Assembly (NCBI RefSeq): GCF_964340395.1
Contig: NC_135565.1
Location: forward strand, 21,812,209-21,827,208
Source of the DNA: Glandiceps talaboti
Taxonomy: Eukaryota; Hemichordata; Enteropneusta; Spengelidae
Direction of reading: 5' to 3'
Length of the DNA stretch: 15,000 bases
This document shows positions 7,596 to 15,000 of this stretch, piece after piece (within the stretch, counting starts at the first letter, position 1; every line of letters starts with the position of its first letter). Position numbers and translations under genes: made by a program. The notes beneath the pieces were generated by a model. It was not told where the DNA came from, searched no databases, and saw nothing but the letters and a program-made list of their open reading frames with translations.

Positions 7596-8206
7596 AACAG
7601 TAGCTCAGTTCATGCAGGGCAGACCAAAAAATAACCTGACCTAAAGCGCAGTTCATGCGCGCCAGGCAAAAAATAACCAGAAAATAATATAAAACAGTTG
7701 CTTAGTTCATATGAGGTGAGAAGTAAGAATTAATCAAACATGTTTGATAAAATATTAAACATTAGCTCAGTTCATACAGGCTACATGTAAAGAAATAATC
7801 AAACACAGACAATAGTTTAGGGCATATCTGTAGACGCACACACACACACACCCACCCCACCCCACCCTACGCACACATTCACACAAAAAAAAAATCATAT
7901 GTAAAATAAAGCAGCAGCTCAGAGCTTGCGAACTTAAAGAATCAGAACTAAGAACTCCAGTTAGGGGAACCCTTACCCATGACCCAAATTAAACAGAAAT
8001 GAAAACAGCAGCTCAGAGGTTGTGAACTAAGAATCAGAACTAAGAACTCCAGTCAGGGTAACCCTTACCCATGACCCAAATTAAACAGAAATGAAAACAG
8101 CAGCTCAGAGGTTGTGAACTAAGAATCAGAACTAAGAACTCCAGTTAGGGGAACCCTTACCCATGACCCAAATTATATTAAACAGAAATGGAAACAGTTG
8201 CTCAGT
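7596..8206. repeat. Degenerate repeat family with three good ~94-bp copies
   Basis: Three tandem copies begin with CAGCAGCTCAG at 7912, 8006 and 8098 (spacing 94, 92, then 97 to a partial copy at 8195). They share AATCAGAACTAAGAACTCCA, then AACCCTTACCCATGACCC and TTAAACAGAAATG. The third has a 5-bp ATATT insertion. Upstream, CAGTAGCTCAGTTCAT (7600), GCGCAGTTCAT (7647), CAGTTGCTTAGTTCAT (7694) and ATTAGCTCAGTTCAT (7763) look like older relatives with the same head and an AATAATC/AATAACC follow-up. The family therefore spans about 600 bases. Confidence 0.8.
7835..7890. repeat. CA / CCCCA / poly-A simple repeat
   Basis: (CA)n, then CACCC-type repeats, then an A run, sitting inside the 7596-8206 repeat family. 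Confidence 0.9.
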
Positions 8207-9068
8207 CCACATGCTACTCGGGGGGTGGGTGGATGGGGATGTCAAGTTAGTCACCTGACTGTACCATGGGTTCACCTATAATTAAGAAAATCACTCTCTG
8301 TTAACTTATTGATAATGTTTAGTCTTTGTTCTATAAAATCACTCCTAATCAAAGAGGTCAACATGTCTCTTAATTCCATCATTTCCTGATGAAAATGTTA
8401 TTTCAAATGTAATAAAGACAAAACAAGACTAAACGTAACAACATAAGCGAGGTCTTGTCGTGCAATGCTTCTTGGAACCAGAAAATCGACTATTGTGATG
8501 TTGTTCAGTGATAAATTATTGGGTTTTTTTTAATGAATTAAGTATGAACTGCCCAGTGTTTTTGGTTTAAGGATGTTAAACAGGTAGAATCTGAAATGAA
8601 TTCCCCTGTCATTTTACCAACATTCCCTACCAAAATTATGGTATAATGGAGAGGCAACTTATAATGCCTGTTTTACCTTATCCCCCCCCCCCCCCTGCTA
8701 TATTACCGGAGCTCCCCAACCTTTGCAAAAACACAGATTCTCCACCTCCAGACTCCATGTTGTACATACATCACTACAGTATCCATTAACCTGAGTACCA
8801 TGTTTTCATAAATATTTGAATATTTTTATTATGATAACTAATAAATAATTTGACAAATAAAAAGACTACTTCATACCATATGTTACATTATAACCTTTTG
8901 TGCACACAAGGTATACCAACAATAATATGCAAATGATTGTATTATGTATGTAGATTTATTCATTTATTCATTAACTCACATCCTACATATATTTAGTGTG
9001 TTAATTTCTCTATACATAGTTTGTATTAAGTGTACTGGTTGTGTTGGATTGATCCAGCCACTATGGTT
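8207..9068. other. Unique region with G-rich and C-rich tracts
   Basis: A G-rich patch (8220-8240: GGGGGG, GGG, GG and GGGG runs) lies at the left edge. A 14-base C homopolymer is at 8682-8695. GTTTAGTCTT (8317-8326) and AAGACTAAAC (8425-8434) are inverted copies about 100 bases apart. No open frame or gene is seen. Confidence 0.45.
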
Positions 9069-9087
9069 TCTATACTGTCAGTATAGA
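9069..9087. repeat. 19-bp palindrome beside the MITE-like element
   Basis: TCTATACTG and CAGTATAGA are perfect inverted copies around one T, ending one base before the inverted-repeat end at 9089. Confidence 0.75.
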
Positions 9088-9088
9088 C

Positions 9089-9520
9089 TTACAGCTAAAA
9101 TGATGTAGGCTTGGTGTTTCACTCATGCAACATGACATTTATTACACACCCTCAGACAACCTCTAATGCAAAAGAAATGATTATAAAGGTGCCGTGCACG
9201 GTGGGGATATAGAAGTAGTTAAGTTGAAATGTTGATTATCAGTTAGAAAATAAACAATTGCAGCCATTAAAATCATCAAGTCCATGTATAATGTTTTCAT
9301 TAGAAGCCTGTTTCTACTGCACTGTTAAAGAATGTCATGTTCAATATGATTGGGCAAAGGATCCTACTGTGTTTATTGTGTCTCTGTTATTGTTAGTCTA
9401 GAGTTGAAATATGTCTATCTTTGTGTAAAAAATGTAATCTTCCATGAGTGAAACACCAAGCCTACATCATTTTAGCTGTAATGTTCCTGAGTGAAACACC
9501 AAGCCTACATCATTTTAGCT
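9089..9520. mobile_element. MITE-like element with 39-bp inverted ends
   Basis: Bases 9089-9127 are a perfect reverse complement of 9443-9481 (39 of 39). The ends read TTACAGCTAAAATGATG inward, so a TA pair flanks CAGCTAAAATG on both sides (9090-9091 and 9479-9480). That fits a non-autonomous Tc1/mariner-type element of 387 bp with a TA target duplication. A third copy of 33 bases of the end sequence follows in direct orientation to the right end (9488-9520, 43 bases on). The interior has no transposase frame but contains the palindrome CCGTGCACGG (9192-9201). Element class is inferred from the ends only. Confidence 0.6.
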
Positions 9521-9742
9521 ATACCAAGACACAGATCAACTTATCACATATTGTAATAGAGGTCAGATGAATTTATAAACCAGAAAAAAATTAATTTCTT
9601 TCTGACAAGAGGTTGTTTCTTTTGAGTGTCAACAGTAGATTCAAATGATAACCTGGTAATATGTATTTTTAGCCCCAAACAGATACATAAATTTCCATAT
9701 AAAGGAAATAATCTTACCAATAAACTAAGTTATTTAGATATA
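9521..9742. other. Unique AT-rich sequence
   Basis: No gene, RNA or repeat could be recognised before the 25-bp array begins. Confidence 0.45.
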
Positions 9743-9963
9743 ATTAGCATACATGTATTTACATATAATTACCATATACTCATTTACATGTGATTAGCAT
9801 ACATCCATTTTCATATGATTAGCATACACTTATTTACATACAATTAGCATAGACATTTACATATGATTACCATATATTCATTTACATATGATTAGCATAC
9901 ACTTATTTACATATAATTAGCATATCAACACATATTTACATATAATAAAGCATATATTACCAT
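9743..9963. repeat. 25-bp tandem repeat carrying ATTAGCAT
   Basis: ATTAGCAT or ATTACCAT recurs at 9743, 9768, 9793, 9818, 9843, 9866, 9891 and 9916 (steps of 25 with one step of 23), then less regularly at 9945 and 9956. The unit also has an ATTTACATAT half. Six units have exact ATTAGCAT, the complement of ATGCTAAT, which fits the POU octamer consensus ATGCWAAT. Copies are variable outside the cores. A binding role is inference. Confidence 0.88.
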
Positions 9964-10178
9964 CTCATTTACCAATATTAACATACTGTCCTTATTTCTA
10001 TCAAATAAAAGTAAACGCTTTATGTTATTTACAAAATTATAATATTTTAGAAAATAGCATACAAAATTTAAACATATAAAAAGTGCTTTGTTGGTCAAAT
10101 TGATTAAATAATTTTCTTGTGAGTGAACACAAATGTTTGGGGAACGGTACATTTTGGTGGTGACTTGTGTGTCTTACT
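9964..10178. other. Unique AT-rich sequence
   Basis: Short minus-strand frames (75 and 93 codons) span from here into the next repeat and show no domain features. Nothing else is seen. Confidence 0.4.
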
Positions 10179-10330
10179 GGTATGTCAAATTGGACACACT
10201 GTGACCTGGTATATATTATAAACCCATCCCACATGGAAATAACATTTGGCACATCAAATTGGCACACTCTGACCCAGTACATGTTAAACCCATCATGGAA
10301 AGGACATTGGCATATCAAATTGGCTAAAAC
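10179..10330. repeat. ~65-bp degenerate tandem repeat, just over two copies
   Basis: TCAAATTGG recurs at 10185, 10254 and 10315. Between them ACACTGTGACC/ACACTCTGACC, AAACCCATC and ATGGAAA align. Unit lengths are 69 and 61. The third copy stops after AAATTGGC. Confidence 0.8.
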
Positions 10331-10840
10331 GGCACCCTACTTTTTCAAAACCTATGAAAGTTTTTAATTGGCCTTCTACGAAATCAGTTAATTAGAATCA
10401 AGTGTGTTATTTTCAAGATTGAATGGACAAAGGTCTTTTGTGTTCTCTCCACAATGATGACAACGTAATCTTTATAGAATCCATTTCCTCTGCTTCTATA
10501 TTTATAGCTGGTATTTCTATTTTTATAACAATCGTAATTAATAACATTTACGATAATAATAGTTTGATTTCCATAGCAACCAGAAATGTAAACTTGAATA
10601 TGTACTGTATATTAATAGAGTAAGTGTCTCAGAAATTAAAATCTTCAATTTTAGCTGTTATTTAGTGAAAATCAAGAAAATAAATCAGTGGTCACAATCA
10701 ATACAAATTTTAGACAGAAAGGTCAAAATAATATCAACCATTTAGAATCCAATATATGAGTCATCTAATATTGTGTTTAGTCTACGGAAGATAAAAAGGA
10801 ATATTTTGATTTCCTTAAAAGTAAGACAGTAGTCTACACG
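10331..10840. other. Unique AT-rich sequence, no gene
   Basis: A 66-codon plus-strand frame (10423-10623) is isoleucine/asparagine-rich as expected from AT-rich DNA and has no motif. Nothing else is recognised. Confidence 0.45.
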
Positions 10841-11111
10841 TAGGTCGTCCTACCTGAGGCAGTCCCAAGTCCTACCTGAGGTAGGATAGATTTGTGTCCA
10901 CACATAGGAAGGTTACAGCGTAGATGTTGCGCGTTCCGTCATGAATAGTACATAGGATGAAGTCAGGAGGGTTTCAGGAAACCTCTAAAAGGTGTCCTAA
11001 GTCAGGAGGACAGTTTCAGGACAGGTTCAGGATGAGTTTGCATCTACACAGGCTTCAAATCCTACCTAGTGCCATGTAGGTGGGGCTAATGAAACACCCC
11101 CCCCCCCCCCC
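10841..11111. repeat. Short-motif-rich stretch ending in a C homopolymer
   Basis: CCTACCTGAGG occurs at 10849 and 10871; the second forms TCCTACCT-G-AGGTAGGA (10870-10886), a palindrome around one base. CTACACGTAGG, CCACACATAGG and CTACACAGG, the repeated GTCAGGAGG, and GTTTCAGGA/GGTTCAGGA recur through 11060. A 15-base C run is at 11097-11111. The clustered short direct and inverted motifs resemble the sub-terminal part of a DNA transposon, but I cannot define ends. Confidence 0.45.
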
Positions 11112-11401
11112 TTAAATTTCTTACATTATGTCAAAAGGACCAGCAACAAGCTTCCATATAGTAATGATTGGAGATATTTCAAGAACTTTTGTATTTACAG
11201 AATTGTCCCTGAGGGGTTTTATGTGTTAATAATGTAAAGACACAGGTCTGTAAGTGACCTGACAACTGAAAAACACTGACTAAGTCACTATAACTCTACT
11301 TGCTTGAAATAACCTTTCTCTATTCTTGGAAATATGCCATTATAGACTGCAAACAGGAAATTGAGAATACAGCACCCTCGCTCAAATTGGGGCATCATCA
11401 C
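11112..11401. other. Unique sequence, possible minus-strand intron
   Basis: If the exon at 11402-11505 is real, this is the start of its downstream intron, beginning GTGATG on the minus strand. The minus-strand frame runs on past the donor to a stop near 11296 without THAP features. I did not find the second half of the domain here. Confidence 0.35.
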
Positions 11402-11505
11402 CTCATAGTACCGTTTCTTAAGAGCTTTGTCCCTTGGTATTCTGTAGAAGTGTACATCTGGGATGTTTTTCGTATTGTTCAGACATTGAGGAAAGCAGCA
11501 GTGTT
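11402..11505 (-). CDS. Exon encoding the N-terminal half of a THAP zinc-finger domain
   Basis: THAP domains are C2CH zinc-binding DNA-binding modules found in nuclear regulators and P-element-type transposases. On the minus strand the frame reads HCCFPQCLNNT, a short gap, then VHFYRIPRDKALKKRYYE. This gives the first Cys pair (C-x3-C), the Asn after it, the F-[YH]-R-[IF]-P signature and the basic helix. A CATAG acceptor precedes and GAG/GTGATG donor follows, enclosing 104 bases; the first codon is split. The second half of the domain (R-x-C-S-x-H-F region) is not found in the window. It may lie beyond a long intron, or this is an exon fossil. The plus-strand 71-codon frame at 11300-11515 is its shadow. 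The THAP match is by eye. Confidence 0.6.
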
Positions 11506-11599
11506 CTATGATTAACCAAGTAACCTATACCATATATACCCCCAAGGTACACACAGACAGGAAGTAGAGCACCACTATGGCAAACTTTAGAAGGGCTTA

Positions 11600-11904
11600 T
11601 TACACCAAACCACTAATATAGAAGAAGTTGGCCATTCCTTTGACCTGTTCATGCATCATTGACTGTACCATATACACCGGCTTGATGTCCATGTGTAAAC
11701 AATAAAATGCTAATGTGTTGGAAAACGACAACAGGTAGTCACGGGATTGAGCATTCCAAAAATGAAATGAACACAAATTGTGCCCCAAGTCCATGGACCC
11801 CTGGTCCTGCCTACAACTTTGATTAATTTATCCATTGTCAATGCAAGATTGTCCCTCAGAAAGTTTGGACCAGTATCTTGTACATTTTCTAGTAACACAG
11901 ATAT
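11600..11904 (-). CDS. Possible exon or exon remnant, product unknown
   Basis: A strong acceptor-like tract, TCCTTTCTCTCCTCAG, ends at 11905 on the minus strand. The frame after it reads ISVLLENVQDTGPNFLRDN, then LALTMDKLIKVVG, and is open to 11710. An overlapping minus-strand frame (11600-11794) reads SRDYLLSFSNTLAF and YMVQSMMHEQVKGMANFF before a stop. Both look protein-like but neither resembles a family I know, and joining them needs a frameshift or an unseen splice. It lies about 95 bases upstream of the THAP exon on the same strand. THAP domains are usually N-terminal, so the two need not be one gene. Confidence 0.3.
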
Positions 11905-11905
11905 C

Positions 11906-13721
11906 TGAGGAGAGAAAGGACTGAACGGAGGATCAAGTTATCTGGTTTCATTTACTGACATCTAGGTCTTTGTTCCATTTATTCATCAAATCACAACTCT
12001 GTAAAAAAAAATATACATACATGTATGACGTAGCCTGGGTTTCCAATTTATGACAAGTTCTTGTAGGTATGTGTAGGAACAGAAACTGACAAAATAATTG
12101 TAGTGGATTTTCCTTGGTTGTGACATAACTGTGTAGCTTAGTTTCATTACAAGAATTTATTCTTATCTGTGTCTATATTGTTTTGTATCAATAGTCTTAT
12201 TAAGCAGTAAATGTTTCACTTCCTTGTTTATCTGCTATTGTGTCTATGTTATACCGAGTGATGTTGAGATCATTTCCTGGTTACAATGTTACAAAAGCTC
12301 TACAGACGAACATCATTTGTTTAGGATCAAAAACCCCTCCCCACTCCCTCTAAACGAATGCTCACAAGTGCGACATTCAATGTTTATATACATGTATGAT
12401 GTAAACTATGATGACAACTCTCGCAATCACACCACTATGATTGATGTAATGTAAAAATATGACTGTAAACACATTAAAATACTACCAGAAACCCAGCACC
12501 ATATTTCACATCTATTAGAAGTAAATTTTTATCAACTTATCAACATCTTAGTTAAATACAAAAGCTGTTATCATAGAAGGAGTGAAACTTTTGTGAAATT
12601 TGGTTAGGAGTGCGAAAATAAAGTTCAGCAATCGCATTGATGCCAGACCCCTCCCCCCCCCCTCCCCTCTAAACGAATGAAGTTCACTTATTGTGCTTGT
12701 GTAACATTGTGCAATCATCCCTAACGGTCTAGAAAAGAAATGAGTATCCTAAGTATATGCAGTCAGTGTGTCTACACAAATAATACTATCAATAATCTTT
12801 TGTTAGACTTTACAAACTACAGGAACACAAGGGGGAAATCTGATAAAACTTGTATAGATTTTTTAATGTCTTTATAAGTTATATAGCCACTTTGCACATT
12901 TCTATACATTGGTATGGACTTGATATTTCTGAACAAAAATTTACGTTTCTTAATTAGGCCTAAATAATATTGTTTGATTCTTTTTACCCGACCCCACCTA
13001 GTTTTTCACTGCTGACCCTAAACTTTTTTTACGTATTTGAGCAAAATAATTATAAAATCGCAAGAATTGTGATGTCTCGCAAGAAGTAGTGGATGCGAAA
13101 ACTAGACAATATTAAACTGTTCTTCCATTCTGCAATGGCTGTACATCTGATGAGAAGAAACCAATAATACAGAGACCATATGGTAAACAATGAAAATATA
13201 TAACTACCTGAACTAGATACTCGCATGTATGAAAAAAAAAATACTTCAAAAAAATTAAATAAAAAATCTACCTACCCCACCTATTCTAAAATTGAGTGTA
13301 ATCGAAACCACACAGTTATTTTTTTGTTAAGCCTCACTTGTCCTACACAGAACTCAACCATGAGGTCAGCAGCTCTCTACGAGTTAAGTGTGGGTCATTG
13401 TACAGAATAGGAATAAATCGATGGAAAAATACACCAAAAGTTGACAACCCTTGCAATTGTGTGGTTCTAAAACAGACCTTTCTTGTATTTTCCACTTCAA
13501 AGCTTTCTTTGTTTGTTAGTTTTCAAATGTACAACCTTAAGAGAAAGTTTTTATTGATGTGGAAACAGTAAAGGTGACAAAGTAAACATTGACACAGGGT
13601 AACTTTAATGAGTGTATGTGCAGTGTTTTGTTAATCATGTTGTAAAATATACTATAGTAGGTAATATGGGAGAAAATCACCAGAAAGTTCATAATATGTC
13701 TGAATAAAATATCTCAAGAAG
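11906..13721. other. Long non-coding stretch with scattered motifs
   Basis: Short frames (76 codons at 12224, 61 and 77 codons near 13225-13571, all plus) show no domain features. Two places share a C-rich block followed by CTCTAAACGAATG (12328-12360 and 12645-12679), about 320 bases apart. TCGCA/TGCGA occurs eight times between 12369 and 13225, and one site reads TCTCGCAAGA (13075-13084). Otherwise unique, AT-rich sequence. Confidence 0.4.
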
Positions 13722-14497
13722 CTCTCTTTCAAATTGTGAAGAACGTCTTGAGATAGTAACACCAAGGCAAGTCTCAGGGTGTAGAGACCTCCTTGAAATA
13801 ATAACACCAAGACAAGTCTCTGGGTGTAGAGAGCTTCTTGAGATAGTAACACCAAGACAAGACTCTGGATGTGAAGAACGTCTTGAGATAGTAACACCAA
13901 GACAAGACTCTGGATGTGAAGAACGTCTTGAGATAGTAACACCAAGACAAGTCTCTGGATGTGAAGAATGTCTTGAGATAGTAACACCAAGACAAGTCTC
14001 TGGGTGTAGAGACCTCCTTGAAATAATAACACCAAGACAAGTCTCTGGGTGTAGAGAGCTTCTTGAGATAGTAACACCAAGACAAGTCTCTCGATGTGAA
14101 GAACGTCTTGAGATAGTAACACCAAGACAAGTCTCTGGATGTGAAGAACATCTTGAGATAGTAACACCAAGACAAGTCTCTGGATATGACGAACATCAGG
14201 AGATAGTAACACCAAGACAAGTCTCTGGATGTGAAGAACGTCTTGAGATAGTAACACCAAGACAAGTCTCTGGGTGTAGAGAGCTTCTTGAGATAGTAAC
14301 ACCAAGACAAGTCTCTGGATGTGAAGAACGTCTTGAGATAGTAACACCAAGACAAGACTCTGGATGTGAAGAACGTCTTGAGATAGTAACACCAAGACAA
14401 GTCTCTGGATATGAAGAACTTCTTGAATTAGTAATACCAAGACAAGTCTCTGGATGTGAAGAACGTCTTGAGATAGTAACACCAAAACAAGCCTTGA
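13722..14497. repeat. 45-bp minisatellite, about 17 copies
   Basis: Units begin every 45 bases from 13752 to 14472 without any indel. Each has GATAGTAACACCAAGACAAG, then TCTCTGGATGTGAAGAACG and TCTTGA. Three sub-types exist: GATGTGAAGAACG, GGGTGTAGAGAGCTT, and GGGTGTAGAGACCTCC followed by AATAATAAC. The last two sit next to each other at 13752/13797 and again at 13977/14022, a 225-bp (five-unit) higher-order step. Because 45 is 15 codons and the unit lacks minus-strand stops, all three minus frames stay open (277, 208 and 102 codons; e.g. LVLVLLSQDVLHIQR). Sub-type differences change residues freely, so I do not call a gene. Confidence 0.97.
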
Positions 14498-14634
14498 ATT
14501 GCATCAGTAACTATACTGTGAATTTATATGTTAATCATCTATAGAGTCTAATTACAGGATAAGAAAACAATGCTTCACCATTCAGAACAAAAATACTGTA
14601 ATGTGATGGCTACCCATGTGACATATCATGTAAC
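14498..14634. other. Unique spacer between two arrays
   Basis: About 140 bases. From about 14605 (GATGGCTACCCATGTG) it begins to resemble a very diverged unit of the following array. Confidence 0.5.
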
Positions 14635-15000
14635 AAATTGGTTAGCTCATCACTTGTGAAAGGTTACATTAACGAATTGGTCAGATGATAACATGTGAAG
14701 GGTTACAGCAACGAATTGGTCAGATGATAACATGCAAAGGGTTACAGCAACGAATTGGTCAGGTGATCACTTGTGCAGGGTTACAGCAACGAATTGGTCA
14801 GATGATAACATGTGAAGGGTTACAGCAACGAATTGGTCAGATGATCACTAATTGTGAAGGGTTACAGCAACGAATTGGTCAGGTGATAACATGTGCAGGG
14901 TTACAGCAACGAATTGGTCAGATGATAACATGCGAAGGGTTACAGCAACGAATTGGTCAGGTGATCACTTGTGCAGGGTTACATCAACAAATTGGTCAGC
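14635..15000. repeat. 39-bp minisatellite, truncated by the window end
   Basis: AATTGGTCAG recurs at 39-base steps (14635, 14674, 14713, 14752, 14791, 14830, 14872, 14911, 14950, 14989); one step is 42 because of a TAA insertion near 14842. The unit is GAATTGGTCAGATGATAACA, then TGTGAAGGGTTACAGCAAC, with GATAACATG/GATCACTTG variants. About 9.3 copies are seen and the array continues past 15000. Stops (TGATAA) prevent translation. Confidence 0.96.

Noticed and set aside
8219-8240. G-quadruplex
   Set aside because: The fourth run is only GG (GGGGGG, GGG, GG, GGGG), so the strict three-tetrad pattern is not met; at most a two-tetrad structure.
10877-10900. TGAGGTAGGATAG resembles the let-7 microRNA 5' end
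   Set aside because: Only the first eight bases match; the next bases diverge and no complementary star arm with precursor-like spacing follows. The match is part of a TCCTACCT-G-AGGTAGGA palindrome.
13652-14485. 277-codon minus-strand open frame as a repeat protein
   Set aside because: It is produced by the 45-bp unit lacking minus-strand stops in any frame; the two other minus frames are open too, and unit variants change residues freely.
371-15000. CRISPR arrays
   Set aside because: All regular repeats are directly abutting units without unique spacers, and the setting is eukaryotic.
1-15000. tRNA, rRNA or other structured RNA genes
   Set aside because: No B-box-like GGTTCGAATC, no conserved rRNA block and no recognisable snRNA motif were seen on reading both strands; a tRNAscan/Infernal run would be decisive.

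Overview
This window looks like non-coding, AT-rich nuclear DNA from an animal, most likely a marine invertebrate. It lacks long open frames, is crowded with mini- and microsatellites, and carries the decayed 3' end of a non-LTR retrotransposon plus one exon-like THAP (C2CH zinc-finger) segment. There are no bacterial-type operons, no rRNA, and no tRNA that I could recognise. A lophotrochozoan such as a mollusc, brachiopod or annelid would fit, but the sequence does not settle the phylum. Most of the window reads as intergenic or intronic DNA.

Left part (1-5455): three minisatellites in otherwise unique sequence: a 47-bp unit (371-869), a 41-bp unit (1811-2979) and a 54-bp unit (4894-5326, with degenerate copies to 5455). 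Between the first two, 870-1400 is unusual. It holds two exact TGATTGACAG (PBX-MEIS composite) sites, a CCAAT box and 16 ACAAT/ATTGT motifs, so it is a candidate regulatory element. The stretch 2980-4458 holds an old diverged duplication with a hairpin between its copies, a TATG/TG/TA microsatellite, and the first copy of a dispersed ~80-bp repeat.

Middle part (5456-9740): a near-perfect 63-bp-arm hairpin (5733-5900), a minus-strand LINE 3' end with an AATAAA signal and a (TTCTA)n tail (about 6438-6835), the second copy of the dispersed repeat (6853-6946) abutting a possible short plus-strand exon (6958-7030), a degenerate family of ~94-bp repeats (7596-8206), and a MITE-like element with perfect 39-bp inverted ends and putative TA target duplications (9089-9520).

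Right part (9741-15000): a 25-bp array that repeats the POU-type octamer ATTAGCAT (9743-9963), a ~65-bp repeat (10179-10330), a short-motif-rich stretch ending in a C homopolymer (10841-11111), minus-strand exon-like sequence including the THAP half-domain (11402-11505) and an unidentified upstream candidate (11600-11904), a 45-bp array (13722-14497) and a 39-bp array that runs off the window end (14635-15000). All long open frames in the window lie in tandem repeats and are best treated as by-products of repeat period and composition. No complete gene can be supported, and no interacting gene set can be described.
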